A DNA stretch of 64,000 nucleotides from Symbiotaphrina buchneri (GCA_001599915.1 BCIG01000029.1:128654-192653); one strand, 5' to 3'. Counted from the stretch's first letter, positions 33,614 through 45,523 are shown. Numbers and translations: made by a program. Notes: a model not told the origin generated them from the letters alone.

Positions 33614-34461
33614 CGTTGTAAGTGAGCAATGCTGGTACGCTGTTGAAATGTCGATAGAGCGTTGAAGCGTTGGATATCAAAGCGGTGTCAGGACCGGTGT
33701 TGATATATCCCATTGCGAGCATAGCCAACTGCATGTTTCATATAGGACCATTATTCAACCGATGTATCCGAAGCTGCCTCCTCTTCTTTGATCTCTGGCA
33801 GCCCGAGCGCGGGGCGCATGTATGCGCCGGGGCCCAAGCTCCTGCCCCTGGAAAAGCTCGAGAAGAACCTAGAAAGCCATAGACACACATCAGGACCTGT
33901 GCCAATGCGATGCGCCGCCGTTCGAAGCGGAGTTCTGCCATGTGGTACGTACCATCTAGGAACAAGGATGTGCTGCGAGGTCTTGGTTCCGTCAGAGAGG
34001 GCGGGCACAGGGATATGAAATGTCTCAGCAGGGAAAGGGTCGGTCAAAGCACGGCTGCGGCCGGGACGCTGGAGGGGAGATGGAGAGGAGAGGCACAATG
34101 GACTAGGGAGAAGGATGCGAATCAGTTTGGAGATTCGAATAATGGATATATGATGTAGTCGATGTTTGAGGGGTATGTACATGGACGCCGTATAAGGGAA
34201 ATAAAGGTAACAAAACTTTTGACAATGGAAGTGGAGGCTGTAAGACAACATCCTCGAATGCGATGGATACAGTAGCTGAGAGACAAGGAATCTGATAGAA
34301 ATGGCGGACTTTGAAGGTAGTAGCGCGCCAAAGATATTGTTATAGGCAGAGACATCAACGTCTCAAGTTATGCGGGTACCCGGGGGGTCTCAGCTGTCAA
34401 TGCTGGATAGAACCTCCGCGAAGAAATAGTGCCAAATATGGTCATGGAATCAGAAAACGAA
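33614..34461. other. intergenic with an unassigned open frame
   Basis: A minus-strand frame at 33751-34251 (166 codons) has an Arg/Ser/Leu-rich start resembling a mitochondrial presequence, but it matches no family I know. Attempts to place introns gave early stops, so no gene is called. Confidence 0.35.
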
Positions 34462-37400
34462 TCAAGGGCCATACAAATCATTTTCGTCGTCCCCAGCTGC
34501 ATCGCCAAATCCCATCTCTCCTTTCTCAACAGCTTTTGCCTTTCCCTTTCCTTTACCATTGACGAGCCCATCCTGGTGGACAGCCTTTTGGACATCCGGC
34601 TCCTCGACTATGCCATCGCGGTCATTCTCATGTATGTGGAGTTGGGTCCCGACGTACGGATAGTCGACATGATCATCGCTCTCCTCGGTCGATGTGCGCT
34701 GTTTACCCTTGCCTTTGGCCTTGACCTTGGCTGAGTCGCTGCGATCCAACCTGCGACGTCGATCTGGAATTGCAGTTTCAACAGGGCTAGCTGGCGAGTA
34801 GGCCGGAACCGTTGTAGACGGCGCTGATCCTTGGCCTGATGATGGACCCTCGAATGTGAGTCGTACGCGGTCGTAGTGTTCCAGTTCTTTCGCACTGTTC
34901 ATATAAAGCGAGGTTAGCAAGTTGAAGGCCACCAAGACCGATGGTCGGCAGAAGCCGAACGGCATGTCACATTCAAGGTGGTTTATAGCAGTATAAACAG
35001 TGCAAAGACATACCTCACACTTCCTACAAGTTCTCTCTTGGCCGCAAGGAAGTCTTGTCCTGTCACCACCACAGCTGTATCTTCTTTCGTCGCCAGATGG
35101 TCAAAGAAGTAGGCAGTGCTAACATGTCCACCAGGTAGTTTCTTGATCTTCTCGTCTACGGCATCGGCTTGCCGAGTGATGGCTTTGAGCATCGCATCTG
35201 AGCAAAGTGCGTACAGGTCTGCTCCTGTATAGGTGAAAGGAAGCTGTTCTGCTACATGACGGAGGGAAAGATCAGGGTGCAATGTGAATCTGAAAGACAT
35301 TAGAATGGCAACCGGGCCGGGTGAGTGCGGAGACTTACTTTCGTGTGAGGGCTTCCAGAATTGTCAGCTGTTTGTCATGAGTATCCGCAACGCCCAGGTA
35401 CAGCATTTTATCGAATCTCCCAGGCCGTAACAACGCTTGATCTAGGAGATCTGGACGATTCGTAGCACCAATCACGAAGACTCCCCCGCCTCCCTCTTCA
35501 ACCTCGCTCATGCCGTCCAATTCAGCCAGAAGTTGACTAACTATGCGGTCCATGACACCACCACTGTCACCCTGGTTGCCTCTTTTAGGTGCGACACTGT
35601 CCAGCTCATCGAAGAAGACCACGCACGGTCTGGCGTCTCTAGCTCGCTGAAACACCCGTCGTACATTTGCCTCGGACTCTCCAATGTACATGTTCAGCAG
35701 CTCAGGACCCTTGACTGAGAAGAAGTTCAAAGAGAATTCCGTGGCGATAGCCTTGGCCAGCAGGGTCTTCCCAGTTCCGGGAGGCCCATGGAACAATATG
35801 CCGCTTCTCTTCTTCATTCCTTTCGCGAATAGCTCCGGTCGTTCGAGTGGGAGTTGTATAGTCTCCATAACTGCATCTTTGACGTTTGTTAGGCCACCCA
35901 CATCATCCCATGTAACATTGGGAATCTTTGGAGCCCCAATCGCATCTGCAAAATTCTTGCGCGCAGCATCGACAGCCATATCAAAATCAGCTTTTGTTAG
36001 ACATCTTGCGCCTTCTCCACCAGAGATTAGGAGATCTCGGAGCATGACATCTCCTGAATGTCCAAATTCGGCTGCAGCATTCCGGGACAGAGCTTCAAGC
36101 CGTTCACTCCTTGCTGAGATGGCTCGGTCGACAACATCCACCAGATCGCCAGCTACGAGAGCAGCGGTCTTGATGGCGACTCCAGCTAAGTCGACATCGG
36201 ATGCCAATCTTGTGCCTTTCTCTTCGATTATGTCCCTCAGGAGGCCTTCTCTCTCGCCCTCATCGGGAGCTGACATGTCCAATTCATGGGTGAATAGTGC
36301 TCTTACACCTTCAGGCACTTTATCAATCCCTGTTGTAGTAGCAATGAGAACTCTTAAGTCAGCCAAGACCTCCTTAAAAGCAGGCACCATTCTCTCTGCC
36401 GTCAGCGCCTCCACGTGGCGGATTAATAATGCTGTAGTTTCTGGTCCACAGCTTAGGGCTCGTTCGGATCTAGCCTTCAAAAAAGCTTCTGTTTTCACGT
36501 CACCGCCACCACCTTCAGTAAGTATATCCCATGCGTCGATGATGAATGTATGGATGCCGAGATCAGCACATGCATGAGTGGCCAAGGATGTCTTGCCAAT
36601 CTGCCGCTGACTTGAAACGAGTAGGATAGCAACTGGTGGAAGTCCCAGATGTACCGCACGTGGACTCGTCGATGCAGCCATTAATTCTCTGAGCCGTCTT
36701 CTTAGAGGCGAGATGTAAGGCTTCGGCTGCTCTAAGACAGCAGCATTATTCGTCATAGTCCCATAAGCTGTCCGTGGAGGCTGTATGAGGCCCAGGTAAA
36801 TCTGCCAGGGATTGTCCGTCGATTTGGGTAATTTACTCTGCTCACTGCCTGCCTGGACCATACGTGTATTTGCCGAATCCACGGCTGCAACACCACCCCA
36901 ATCTCCAGCATCTTCAGAATCCTGTCCAATCACCACATTCCGCACCCGGAACCAAGCTACTCCTGTCCGCTTGCTTCTGGTATTGAGCGATATACCTTCA
37001 GTACCAGGAGGTATTGCGGATAGGAGGTTATCAGCGCCAACTCCCTCATCGGCAGCAGAGCCCTGAAATACCGTCCTTGCCAGACCCTCGTCAATGGTGA
37101 TAGCAATTAAGTCACCACTTTTCACGATCCGCCTTTTGCTCTCAAAATATCGCTTGAGCTCAGCCAACAAAGCGAATTGCAGCGCGCGATCAGTACACAA
37201 AGGCGTCGATATTTTCGACAATGTAACCTCTTTTGCTAGGGGAGGTAAAGAAGAAGAGGTGATCCTGCCCTTATGAGACACCATGGTTGTGCCTTGAGAC
37301 CCCGCGTTGAGCGGCGACATCCGTAAATGGGTCGGATTTCCTAGGTTGCTAAGCAGGACTGGCGACGCATATGCTTTCGGTTGGGAAGTCGATGGTTGTA

Positions 37401-39053
37401 GACCAGGAAAGTTGTACCGCCTCTCTGTAGGTTTATTGACAGGATAACGGTGTCTAGAAGCATAGCTTTCGGGTAGGCTGTAAACGCGAACCGCTCTCCA
37501 ATCTTCTGCTTCCTCCGTAGATCCGAATGTTTGTGGTCCCCAGTGCCCTAACCCCTCAAATTGAGACTGTTTCTCGGACTGTAGCCTAACCCAATCACCA
37601 GAAAAGCATCCGATCCTGGTCAGTGCACTGATCTCAACGAATACTCGGGCTTCTTCGTCATCCTCATTACTCGGGTGCGGATGCAACAATTCGTCCGGAA
37701 TTCTTTGCAGTAACCCTTGAGCTTTGAATACCTTGCCTCGTCCCAAGCCTCCTCTGCCGTTCGTGACTGTATAGTTTGAGAACACTGATCCCGGTGTGCC
37801 AATCCCATTCGTTGCCCGCCTGCCGGGCCGTGGTGTGGCAGACGTAAGCACTGAGCCAATGCCTGAAGAAATTGGTGGAAGCATTGGTGCACTAAGCGTT
37901 ATCATATCATCCATGGAATCATCAGACAATCCACCACTTTCGTCTTGTGATGTTTCAGCATCTGAAGCTTCAGTAGTAGACATACCCAGCTCTTCGTCCT
38001 CAGGGGCCGAAGAGTTGAGGCCAGTAACGCCGTCCTCCACGGCCGAAAAGAATTGCTCATTGGCAGTACCCTCGCCCTCTTCTTCTGTCACACCGTTCAT
38101 AAATCGCTGTGTAGGAAGTGGTTGCGGATTCCGAGGATGATGCCGAGTCTGTGTCACAATCACCCTTGTACTGGACAACAGCAGTCCTTGCGACACTGGC
38201 TCGCAGAGTGTCACCTTCGCAGGCGGAGGAGGTACGTGCGTGATCGGATGTGCAGGTAATGGCAATGGTAGAAGGTCGCCGGTGTGCACTATTTTCGGTG
38301 CCTTTAAAGCTTCCCTCACTCCTTCTATTAACCTATCCTCATATGACCCCTTATTGTGGATATTACTGGCTCCCTGATGACCTGCTATAGATTTCCCTTT
38401 GGAGGATATGCCATTGATAGAATGTCCACCAAACCCACCTCCGATCTTATTATGGGCATCCTCAAGGGACTTGAGAGTCTCTCCGTCCACAGTCACAAAT
38501 ATGGTAGTCAAACCAAGTGGGACAACGTCAATTATGCGTATTTCGATAGATGGACGCCCTTTTCCAGCCAGCTTTGTTGGGGCAATGGCACGGAGATTCT
38601 GTGCGAATGTCTGAAGAGCAAGAGATGATGCTGGGAATAAGATGGAGGACTGGGCAAGTTGCTTGGTTTCCCTTTCGACATCCTGCCGCCGACGAATTGG
38701 TATGATGGTCCAGGGAAGATCTTCGGCCCATGTGGGAGAAAGTGGGGACCACGGTGTTATGGCAACATGGCGAACTTCTGAAGCTAATGAACTGGCATCC
38801 GTGCCGTTCCGATCTATCCGATGTTATGTTAGCGTATACACACATTGCAAGGGAGGGAGCAAGATAGATGGACGGGCTGCGTACCAGCAGAAGCCTTGGA
38901 AGCAGGGAACAGTTCTGTGAACAGATCGTCCGACAGTATACCAACATCACCTTTAAGATGTTCGTCCAGCATCAGGTGGGCTGAGATAGCCGGCTTGTCA
39001 TCTCTTCTCCGCCTTCGTTTTCGATGATGCGACATTGCATCTGGCACCGCCAT
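34462..39053 (-). CDS. PEX6: peroxisomal AAA-ATPase PEX6
   Basis: Four exons (39053-38885, 38813-35339, 35289-35014, 34894-34462) code for 1450 residues. The N-terminus (HHRKRRRRRDDKP, then HLKGDVGILSDDLF) is that of ascomycete Pex6. The D1 ATPase has a degenerate P-loop (RQIGKTSLA, around residue 795), as expected. D2 is canonical: GPPGTGKT near 1065, the Walker B stretch VVFFDELDS near 1117, and GATNRPDLLDQALLRPGRFD. Pex6 forms the Pex1-Pex6 ring on peroxisomes that pulls the import receptor Pex5 out of the membrane. The last exon adds a long Lys/Gly/Glu-rich tail ending DDENDLYGP, common in fungal forms. Introns are 71, 49 and 119 nt. A second ATG at 39035 is an alternative start. The gene is transcribed away from the lipase gene at 40669. 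Confidence 0.96.
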
Positions 39054-40668
39054 CTCCACTTGCAGCGCAAAGGCTGTATGGGTTGTCGCGCTTAAACTGA
39101 TCCTTCACGATCACCGTTGCATTTTGCCGAAGTTCAACAATCGAAGAACACCGTCCGGGTGGAGCAGTGGTCGTGAACTTTAGCCCGGTTGAGTCGGTGA
39201 GGCGGCCCGCGGAGGGCAATAGGTTCAGAGTGAAAGAATCCAACCAGGAGCAAATCTCAATCTATCAATTGTTGGTGGAGCTGTTAAAGCAAGGAGTGGG
39301 CTCTGGACGCAGTCTGAACGGGGCTCTCCCATCGGTTCGATGGAGTCGGGTGGAGGGTCAAATTGCGGAGAAATCGCGTGCGGGATGTTCCGGCCAATCA
39401 GACCGGCCATTACTCCACCGACTTGTCATCAAGCCACAGCGTGGCTCTGAAATTTCGGCTTCGTCCGCAAGTACCAAGATGGTCAGCACCCTATTCCAAG
39501 GGTCTTCAGACCGGTTCAGTCCGTCGACTTGATCTTCAGGCAAAGATAAGACTCCCCGCTCCTCCTATCGACTTTTTTCATTTGCCGGTGAATGACGGCT
39601 GCGGATACCGTTGGCCTGTCAGTCATGGTGGGTCAAGGCAAAGCAGTCAATTGTCGACAGCCCCAGTCGTCAGTCAACAGGGGTTGCCTTCCAACCGAGA
39701 TTTTACCTGCCGAGTCAAGTCGTTACTGGAGACGGCACTTACGATCAGGGTCCGTGGATACGAGATGGAGATCGATGCGAGGCGGCAGAGTAACACCGAG
39801 CGGAGATTTTAAGAAGCAACGTTCTCTGGCTAAGAATCTCAATTCGATGTGCCGTAGATACAGTGACCATATAAATGGGTATCAATCAGTCCCTTGCGGC
39901 AGTCACATGTATTCGAATTGTAGGGTGTCTCTTATTTCTTGTTTCAACTTGGGCGCTTTTAACATGTGGCATGCCCTGCGATTCCTGCTTCACACTGTGT
40001 CACATCAATGATGATATATGGTGTTACTGCACCTTGCCTAAGGTAGGTACCTTATGCAATGGAGTGTTCTCAGCAAGCAAGCATTCGATGCTGCAGAGAA
40101 TCTTCCAGTTGAAGGGAAACAATTATTATACGCATCCTCGCCGGGCCAATATTGAAGGGAAAATCGATCGGCGCCAGGGCCTCCTCCGCTTTTGCGTCGA
40201 CATCATCGCGCATGACGCACTCTCCGCGGGCCTTGTTATCCGTCCCGCCCTAACCCATTTCCTTCCAAGCATCCGCACCATCGGACCGCCACTACCACCC
40301 TTTCTGTCCAAGATCCTGTCTTAGCCAGGTCATTCATGACCCACGTAACAAACAGACCGTGGCCGGCAAGCCTCCAATTGGCAGGTGCTTTCGCATCCTG
40401 CCAAGGTCATCGCAAGTCGCTCATAGGGTGTCGATGCTGTTGTTAATCTCCGCCTTTTCGAGGCTGGAATCTTCGCTTGCGAGTCAATCTTTCATTCACA
40501 CATCATTATCCCTTTTCCTTCTTGATTTTGAGATTATTCAAGGTGGACGCGCTGTTGAATACCGCGCAAATGAGAAATCTCTTGCCCCAATCAGACTTCG
40601 AATACTAGCCTTCAAGTCTGTCTTCGCGACTCGAGATACTGATCCGGCACTTGACACCTACCGCTAAT
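39054..40668. other. 1.6-kb divergent promoter region between PEX6 and the steryl ester hydrolase
   Basis: No gene is supported. It holds AAGGTAGGTACCTTATGC at about 40041-40056, which shares 13 bases with the palindrome near 1418. A shared upstream region for a peroxisome-biogenesis gene and a lipid hydrolase would suit joint control by fatty acids, but I did not find a clear fatty-acid response element (CCGAGG/CCTCGG) by eye. Confidence 0.4.
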
Positions 40669-43262
40669 ATGCCGTCAGTGGATTTCGCAGACGAGGAGAT
40701 AATCCACGACAGGATACCTAGCCCAAGGTCCAAGGCTGAGGCAGCGATCAGTTATGTACATCAGGCGGAACGCCTCTCTTTCCTCACCCATGCGCAAGAA
40801 GATAAGCAGGGCAAGGCCTCAACAGCTGCTGTTCGCGCCAAATTCGTGACCCCGCAAGACCCAGTCATTGAGACGGCGGATGGAGGACGGTTACCCGCTG
40901 TACCGCTAGCCGAAGCTCAAAAGCTGAATCTGTTGAGGGATCAAGTCGAGGGAGTTGATCCGGCGACCGATCCGGCTGCTACAGGAGGTGTCGAGGAGGA
41001 TGAGGATGGACATAAGCAGGGCATACCCGCTGCATGGATGGATGGAGCCGAGGGCGACAGCGACGCAGAATGGTCATCATCCGAGGACGAGCGACGGAGA
41101 CGAGACAGCAGAAGCAGTCTCAATGGAGTGGCGTCGTCTCCGCAATCGACTAAAACATCTGCACCACTCCGCAGGACTATTCCTCCTTCACGAACGAATC
41201 CTCTCTTTCCTCCCTTACCCTTATACGGCCCTCCCTCACCTCTGCGTGATCTACAGTGCATGGCTTTCCGCATATCTTCCGCGATCCTATCGTTGGCTTT
41301 CCTGGCAGTCATTGTTCTTGGAGCGATGTTTACCAGTATACCCCTATTCTTTAAACACATCGGTGTGCGCCTTGCCGGCAAGAATCCGGATGAGAGCCGG
41401 CCATTCTATAAAGAAGAGATGAAGCGGGCAAAAGCACGCAAGCATGCTGAGGAGGTTTGGAACAAGAGACATCAACGAAGGAAGAGCGATACCCAGGAGG
41501 AAGACAGTGAGGATGAGGCAGGAAGTAATGATGGATATATACCCACAGAAGGTGGTAAAGACCCACTGCTCTGCGATATAGGATACTATGCGCGGAGAGT
41601 GGGGTTGGACGTCGAGGAATTCAAGGTCCAAACCGAAGACGGATTCATTATCTCGTTATATCATGTTTACGATCCTCAAGAGTATAAGCCTGTTGCGGAT
41701 GACAAGCGTGAACCGGGAGAGCCGAAGGTCTTCCCTAAGGGGCAGTCTGAGAAAGGTAAAAGAGACGGAGCCGTTGGGAGCCAATACGAGGATTCGAAGC
41801 GCAAGTACCCTGTGCTCCTCATTCACGGGCTTTTGCAGAGCTCTGGCGCATATTGCTGTAACGATGATGACAGCCTAGCGTTCTATCTCTGTAAGAGGTA
41901 GGCATCACCTCTCCACTCGATCTCGCACTTGTCTAACCTGTCCACAGTGGCTACGATGTCTGGCTTGGGAATAACCGATGCGGCTTTAAGCCTGAGCATG
42001 TCCTCCTCGAATACTCCGACCCCCGCATGTGGGCATGGAACATCCGACAAATGGGCGTGATGGATTTGCCAGCCTTCATATCCCGCGTGCTGACCGAAAC
42101 CGGGTTCGAAAAGCTGGGTCTCATATGTCACTCTCAGGGGACCACCCAGACCTTCGTCGCTCTAGCAAAGGAACAACGACCTGACCTGGGCTCCAAAATC
42201 AGCGTCTTTTGCGCCCTTGCACCCGCGGCCTATGCGGGCCCACTCATCGGCAAAATGTACTTCAAGTTCATGCGTGTCATCAGTCCAGGGCTCTTCCGAG
42301 TTTTCTTCGGCATCCATGCCTTCATACCGTTCATGATGGCCATGCACGCGATGCTTCCAGGGAAAGTGTATGGCGCGCTCGGCTACCGCGTTTTCTCCTT
42401 CCTCTTCAACTGGTCAGACGCTCGCTGGGACCGCGGCCTACGCGACCGACTGTTTCAGTTCTCGCCCGTATACGTGTCCGCGGAGAGCATGCGCTGGTGG
42501 CTGGGCCGCGAATGCTTCGCCAAACAGAAATGTATCCTGGCCACACGGGAGGAGTGGCAGGCGGAAGACGCGGCCCACGACCAACACCCCGAGGGTGAAG
42601 ACGGTACCACGTTCGCAGACGACCTCGAGCAGGACGAGCAGGCGCAGGAGAAATACTTCCGTGACTCGGCCGCGCACACGGCTAACACTGGCGTCCCGCG
42701 CTCAAAGGAAGGGCCAGACACCGGGCCGAGCGATCAGCGCTCGGAACACCCTCGAACCTCCCGCTGGCTGCAGCCGCCAGACAACAAACTGGACATCGAA
42801 CCGACGCCGTCGCCATCTCGTTCGCGGCCACCGCACCGCGGCCGCTTCGCGTGGTACGACGAACGGGTGCCTCCAATGGCGCTGTGGGTCGCAGGCTCGG
42901 ACGACCTGGTGGACGGGCGTCGGCTGCTGCGGCGGTTCAAGCGCGGGAGCGAGCCGTACGTGCGGCTCGTGCACGCCAAGGTGATCGAGGAGTACGAGCA
43001 CCTGGACGTCATCTGGGCGATGGACTCGGTCGAGAAGGTCGGGCGCGAGGTCAAGGAGGTCATCTGGAAGACGGTCGACGAGGACGTGCGCCGCGTGTGC
43101 CGGGTCCCGCGCGGGTGCGAGGAGGTGCGCGTGTGGAACGGCCAGGAGGAGACGGAGGGCAAGAGGGGCAATCGTGGCGAGACGGAGAAGATCCAGGGTG
43201 ATGGAGAGGTGCCCCTTGATCGTAGCCGCAGGTCTAAGGAGGAGAAGGGCGGGGAAAACTGA
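40669..43262 (+). CDS. membrane-anchored steryl ester hydrolase / triglyceride lipase (Yeh1/Tgl1 type)
   Basis: Two exons (40669-41897, 41948-43262; 50-nt intron) code for 847 residues. The first 190 residues are acidic and disordered. A membrane helix follows (SAILSLAFLAVIVLGAMF). The acid-lipase core has the oxyanion strand LLIHGLLQSSG, GYDVWLGNNRCGF, the nucleophile elbow ICHSQGTTQ (Ser about 472), and the C-terminal Asp (GSDDLVDG) and His (EYEHLD, about 759). Such enzymes hydrolyse steryl esters or triglycerides on lipid droplets or at the plasma membrane. Two things are odd: the first Gly of the GxSxG elbow is Cys here, and about 100 hydrophilic residues are inserted after CILATREEW. The C-terminus is rich in Glu, Lys and Arg. 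The start is the first ATG in frame. Confidence 0.88.
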
Positions 43263-44221
43263 TACCAATTTGGCTTTTCGCTGTTTGGGATGGGACATAC
43301 CTGGTGCGTGGCGTTGACGGGATGCGTTTCGCGCATATACATTGGGAGCTATGATCTTGGTTCTTGGATATGATAATGTGCTTGGAGACGATGTACAGAA
43401 GGTAGCACAGTCGGGACACGCCTTCTGAGGTGGTGGTTGAGACGTATGTATACACATGAGGATAGACAAAAACAAAATACACAGACGCCCGCGCGTCATA
43501 ACCCATTAATCTTCTGATATTGATCCATCTTTCAGCATCCGAGTACCGAGACTAATTCACTGATATCTGATCTGCTAAACTGCATTTATCACGATGAATC
43601 TATGGGGATTGATGTATCTACCTAGATTAACCTATCAAGGTTCATCGGAATAAATCGATCTATGATTTGTCTCTTGAAAAGAATTTTTCAAAAATTAATC
43701 TGGGAACCTCCGGATCTGATGAGACGATCTGCTCACATCCGACCTTGGTGGTTAGGCTGGCTTTATACAGGAATGGGGAAAAGCAAACGAAGATCAGAAA
43801 ACCCTGCACATGATAGTGTCCAATGGAGAACAGCATGTCTACCTTAAATGATGATCACTGTCTTCAGGTAGCATGGACCAACTGGAACAAAATTTGGCCG
43901 CTTTCTCTACATGTCTTTCTTGCCCTGAGATGATAGTCATGCCGTTGATACAGAGGCACTCTCCGTTCCTTCTAGATGTTTCCGTATGTACACTTGACCA
44001 GTCCCGGCCGGGAACTTGGAATTGTGGAATGAATGCTGACGGCGATCCAGCCCGTGCTCCTTGGGCGGCAGAAGGCCACAAATGGTCACTGGCTGCGGCC
44101 ATCCGTGAGTGGTGAGGCGGCATTGTCGGAACCAAAGGCCAGTCAAAAGCTCGATCGACTCCAAATACGATGGCCTAGCATCTCTCCTCCGCCGAACCGG
44201 CTCTGTCCCAATGAGCACGCG
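43263..44221. other. intergenic, holds the left 240-bp direct repeat
   Basis: Lies between the convergent 3' ends of the lipase and the PPxY gene. It contains a CAAGGT core at 43636-43641 and the repeat copy at 43741-43979. No gene is recognised. Confidence 0.5.
43741..43979 (+). repeat. direct repeat copy 1 (~240 bp)
   Basis: Begins GACCTTGGTGGTTAGGCT and ends CCTTCTAGATGT. It aligns along its whole length with 45280-45523 in the same orientation at roughly 70 percent identity by eye, with small gaps. Shared islands include TTGGCCGC, ACATGTCTTT and TTGCCCTGAGAT. This copy lies downstream of the gene at 44222-45031. Confidence 0.8.
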
Positions 44222-45031
44222 TCAGATCCTGACGTTATGCCCGCAGACATCAATGTACCTGTCCGGCAACGAGACCACCGGAGCCAGGCGCCGGACAGCA
44301 TAATCATCCGCGTTGCGTATACGCAGCCATGGCATGTCTTTTTTGACTGTTTGTTCTATGCTGCGAACAAGTTCATGTTCTAAGCGTGGGTCAAGCCCTT
44401 GAGGCAAGGGCTCCTCAAACAGGACTGGAATCAAGTCATGCTTGTCCGTGACGATCTTGTGCGCAATATCGCCCCGAGCTTCGACCTCTCTCAGGTACCA
44501 CAGTTCCATAAAGATATCAGCGGCCCAGTAAGCGGTCGTCGACCATCCCAGCATGTTACGGACCGCGGCGCTGTTCAGGCCCAGCTCGACAGCGGGTTCG
44601 TCCACAAACTCGCGGATCAATTGCTCCGCAGAAGCATCCGAATCCTCTTCTGCTCTCTTCAGCTGCTGCTTGAGCGCCATCCAGTGCTGCTCATCGATCT
44701 TCGGACGCATCCACCGCTGGCGGAGCCGCACACCATACTCCTTGCAAAGGCAATAGACAAGAAACAGACGCAGCGAGTCAGCACGGGTTTGTCCGTGCCG
44801 CTGTTCGTCCAGTTCTCTTTCCTGTTGTGTGTAGGAGTCTCGAGAGGAAGCATCAGCACTGCCGCTAGGGGAGGAGTGCAAGGACTTGTTGTTGTGCCTA
44901 ATGTCTATGCTGCCCCATTCACACCCATCATACGGGGTTGATGGGCGTCCAACAAGCATTTCATATGCCGGAGGGTCGTCATCTTTCTTTCCCCTCAGGG
45001 CGGAGAATAATCCCTTTATGGAGATACACAT
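44222..45031 (-). CDS. orphan ascomycete protein with N-terminal PPxY motif
   Basis: A single exon of 269 residues from the ATG at 45031 (MCISIKGLFSALRGKKDD). I do not recognise a family. The N-terminus has a PPxY motif (DDDPPAYE), the ligand of WW domains such as those of Rsp5/Nedd4 ubiquitin ligases. A Ser-rich linker follows, then from about residue 85 an alpha-helical domain with EYGVRLRQRWMRP and AAVRNMLGWSTTAYWAADIFMELWYL, which looks globular and conserved in style. There is no signal peptide or membrane segment. The gene is flanked by two diverged 240-bp direct repeats. Upstream it has CAAGGT cores at 45133 and 45281, the latter within the 15-base word also found at the ZIP gene. Regulation by zinc is an inference. 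Confidence 0.65.
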   Translation of the reverse strand: MCISIKGLFSALRGKKDDDPPAYEMLVGRPSTPYDGCEWGSIDIRHNNKSLHSSPSGSADASSRDSYTQQERELDEQRHGQTRADSLRLFLVYCLCKEYGVRLRQRWMRPKIDEQHWMALKQQLKRAEEDSDASAEQLIREFVDEPAVELGLNSAAVRNMLGWSTTAYWAADIFMELWYLREVEARGDIAHKIVTDKHDLIPVLFEEPLPQGLDPRLEHELVRSIEQTVKKDMPWLRIRNADDYAVRRLAPVVSLPDRYIDVCGHNVRI

Positions 45032-45132
45032 GTCTAGTCGAGGACTGCACAAGTCGAGCAAGAGGCAATGATGAAAGGGTGAAGAGCTCAGGAAATATTG
45101 TGCACGGCTTTATATCTATGCATCCATAACGG

Positions 45133-45138
45133 CAAGGT
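45133..45138 (-). promoter_or_regulatory. CAAGGT core upstream of the PPxY gene
   Basis: The zinc-response-type hexamer lies 102 bp upstream of the start codon at 45031. A single hexamer has little weight alone. It gains some from the second, longer copy at 45281. Confidence 0.25.
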
Positions 45139-45279
45139 TACAGCACAAGTGAGAAATAACTGGATGGACTCGAAGTTTAGAGGTTTCGATTGAAGACAAT
45201 GTTAAAGAGCGATCGCAAAGAGACTAGAGCTGGACTAGGAGATAACTCTCGGTGCAAAGAAAAGAGATACTGCTATGCC

Positions 45280-45523
45280 GACCTTGGTGGTTAGGCTACT
45301 GGCTTTAAACAGGCAGGGAGAAAAGGAAACTAGGACATGGAATATGCGCATATAATACCGCCCATTGGAAAAGGCCATATCCACCTCAAGCAATGATCGC
45401 TATATTCATGTAGCATTAACCACGTAGAACAGATCTTGGCCGCGATTTTTACATGTCTTTGTTGCCCTGAGATCGTCATCGTGCCGTAATACACAGGCAA
45501 TATCTCCGTTCCCTTCTAGATGT
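45280..45523 (+). repeat. direct repeat copy 2 (~240 bp)
   Basis: The partner of 43741-43979 in the same orientation. It sits in the divergent promoter region between the PPxY gene and the MDR gene. The 15 bases at its left end (45281-45295) match the ZIP-upstream motif exactly, whereas the rest of the repeat does not resemble the ZIP region. Confidence 0.8.
45281..45295. promoter_or_regulatory. zinc-response-like 15-mer in a divergent promoter
   Basis: ACCTTGGTGGTTAGG, identical to 719-733. It lies 250 bp upstream of the PPxY gene and about 690 bp upstream of the MDR gene, so it could serve either. Confidence 0.4.

Noticed and set aside
33751-34251. Small mitochondrial-type gene on the minus strand
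   Set aside because: The presequence-like start is suggestive, but no family could be named and plausible introns led to early stops.
43741-45523. The two 240-bp direct repeats as the ends of an LTR-type element
   Set aside because: They lack TG...CA ends, no primer-binding or polypurine sites are seen, and the only gene between them is an antisense host-type gene with no retroelement domains.
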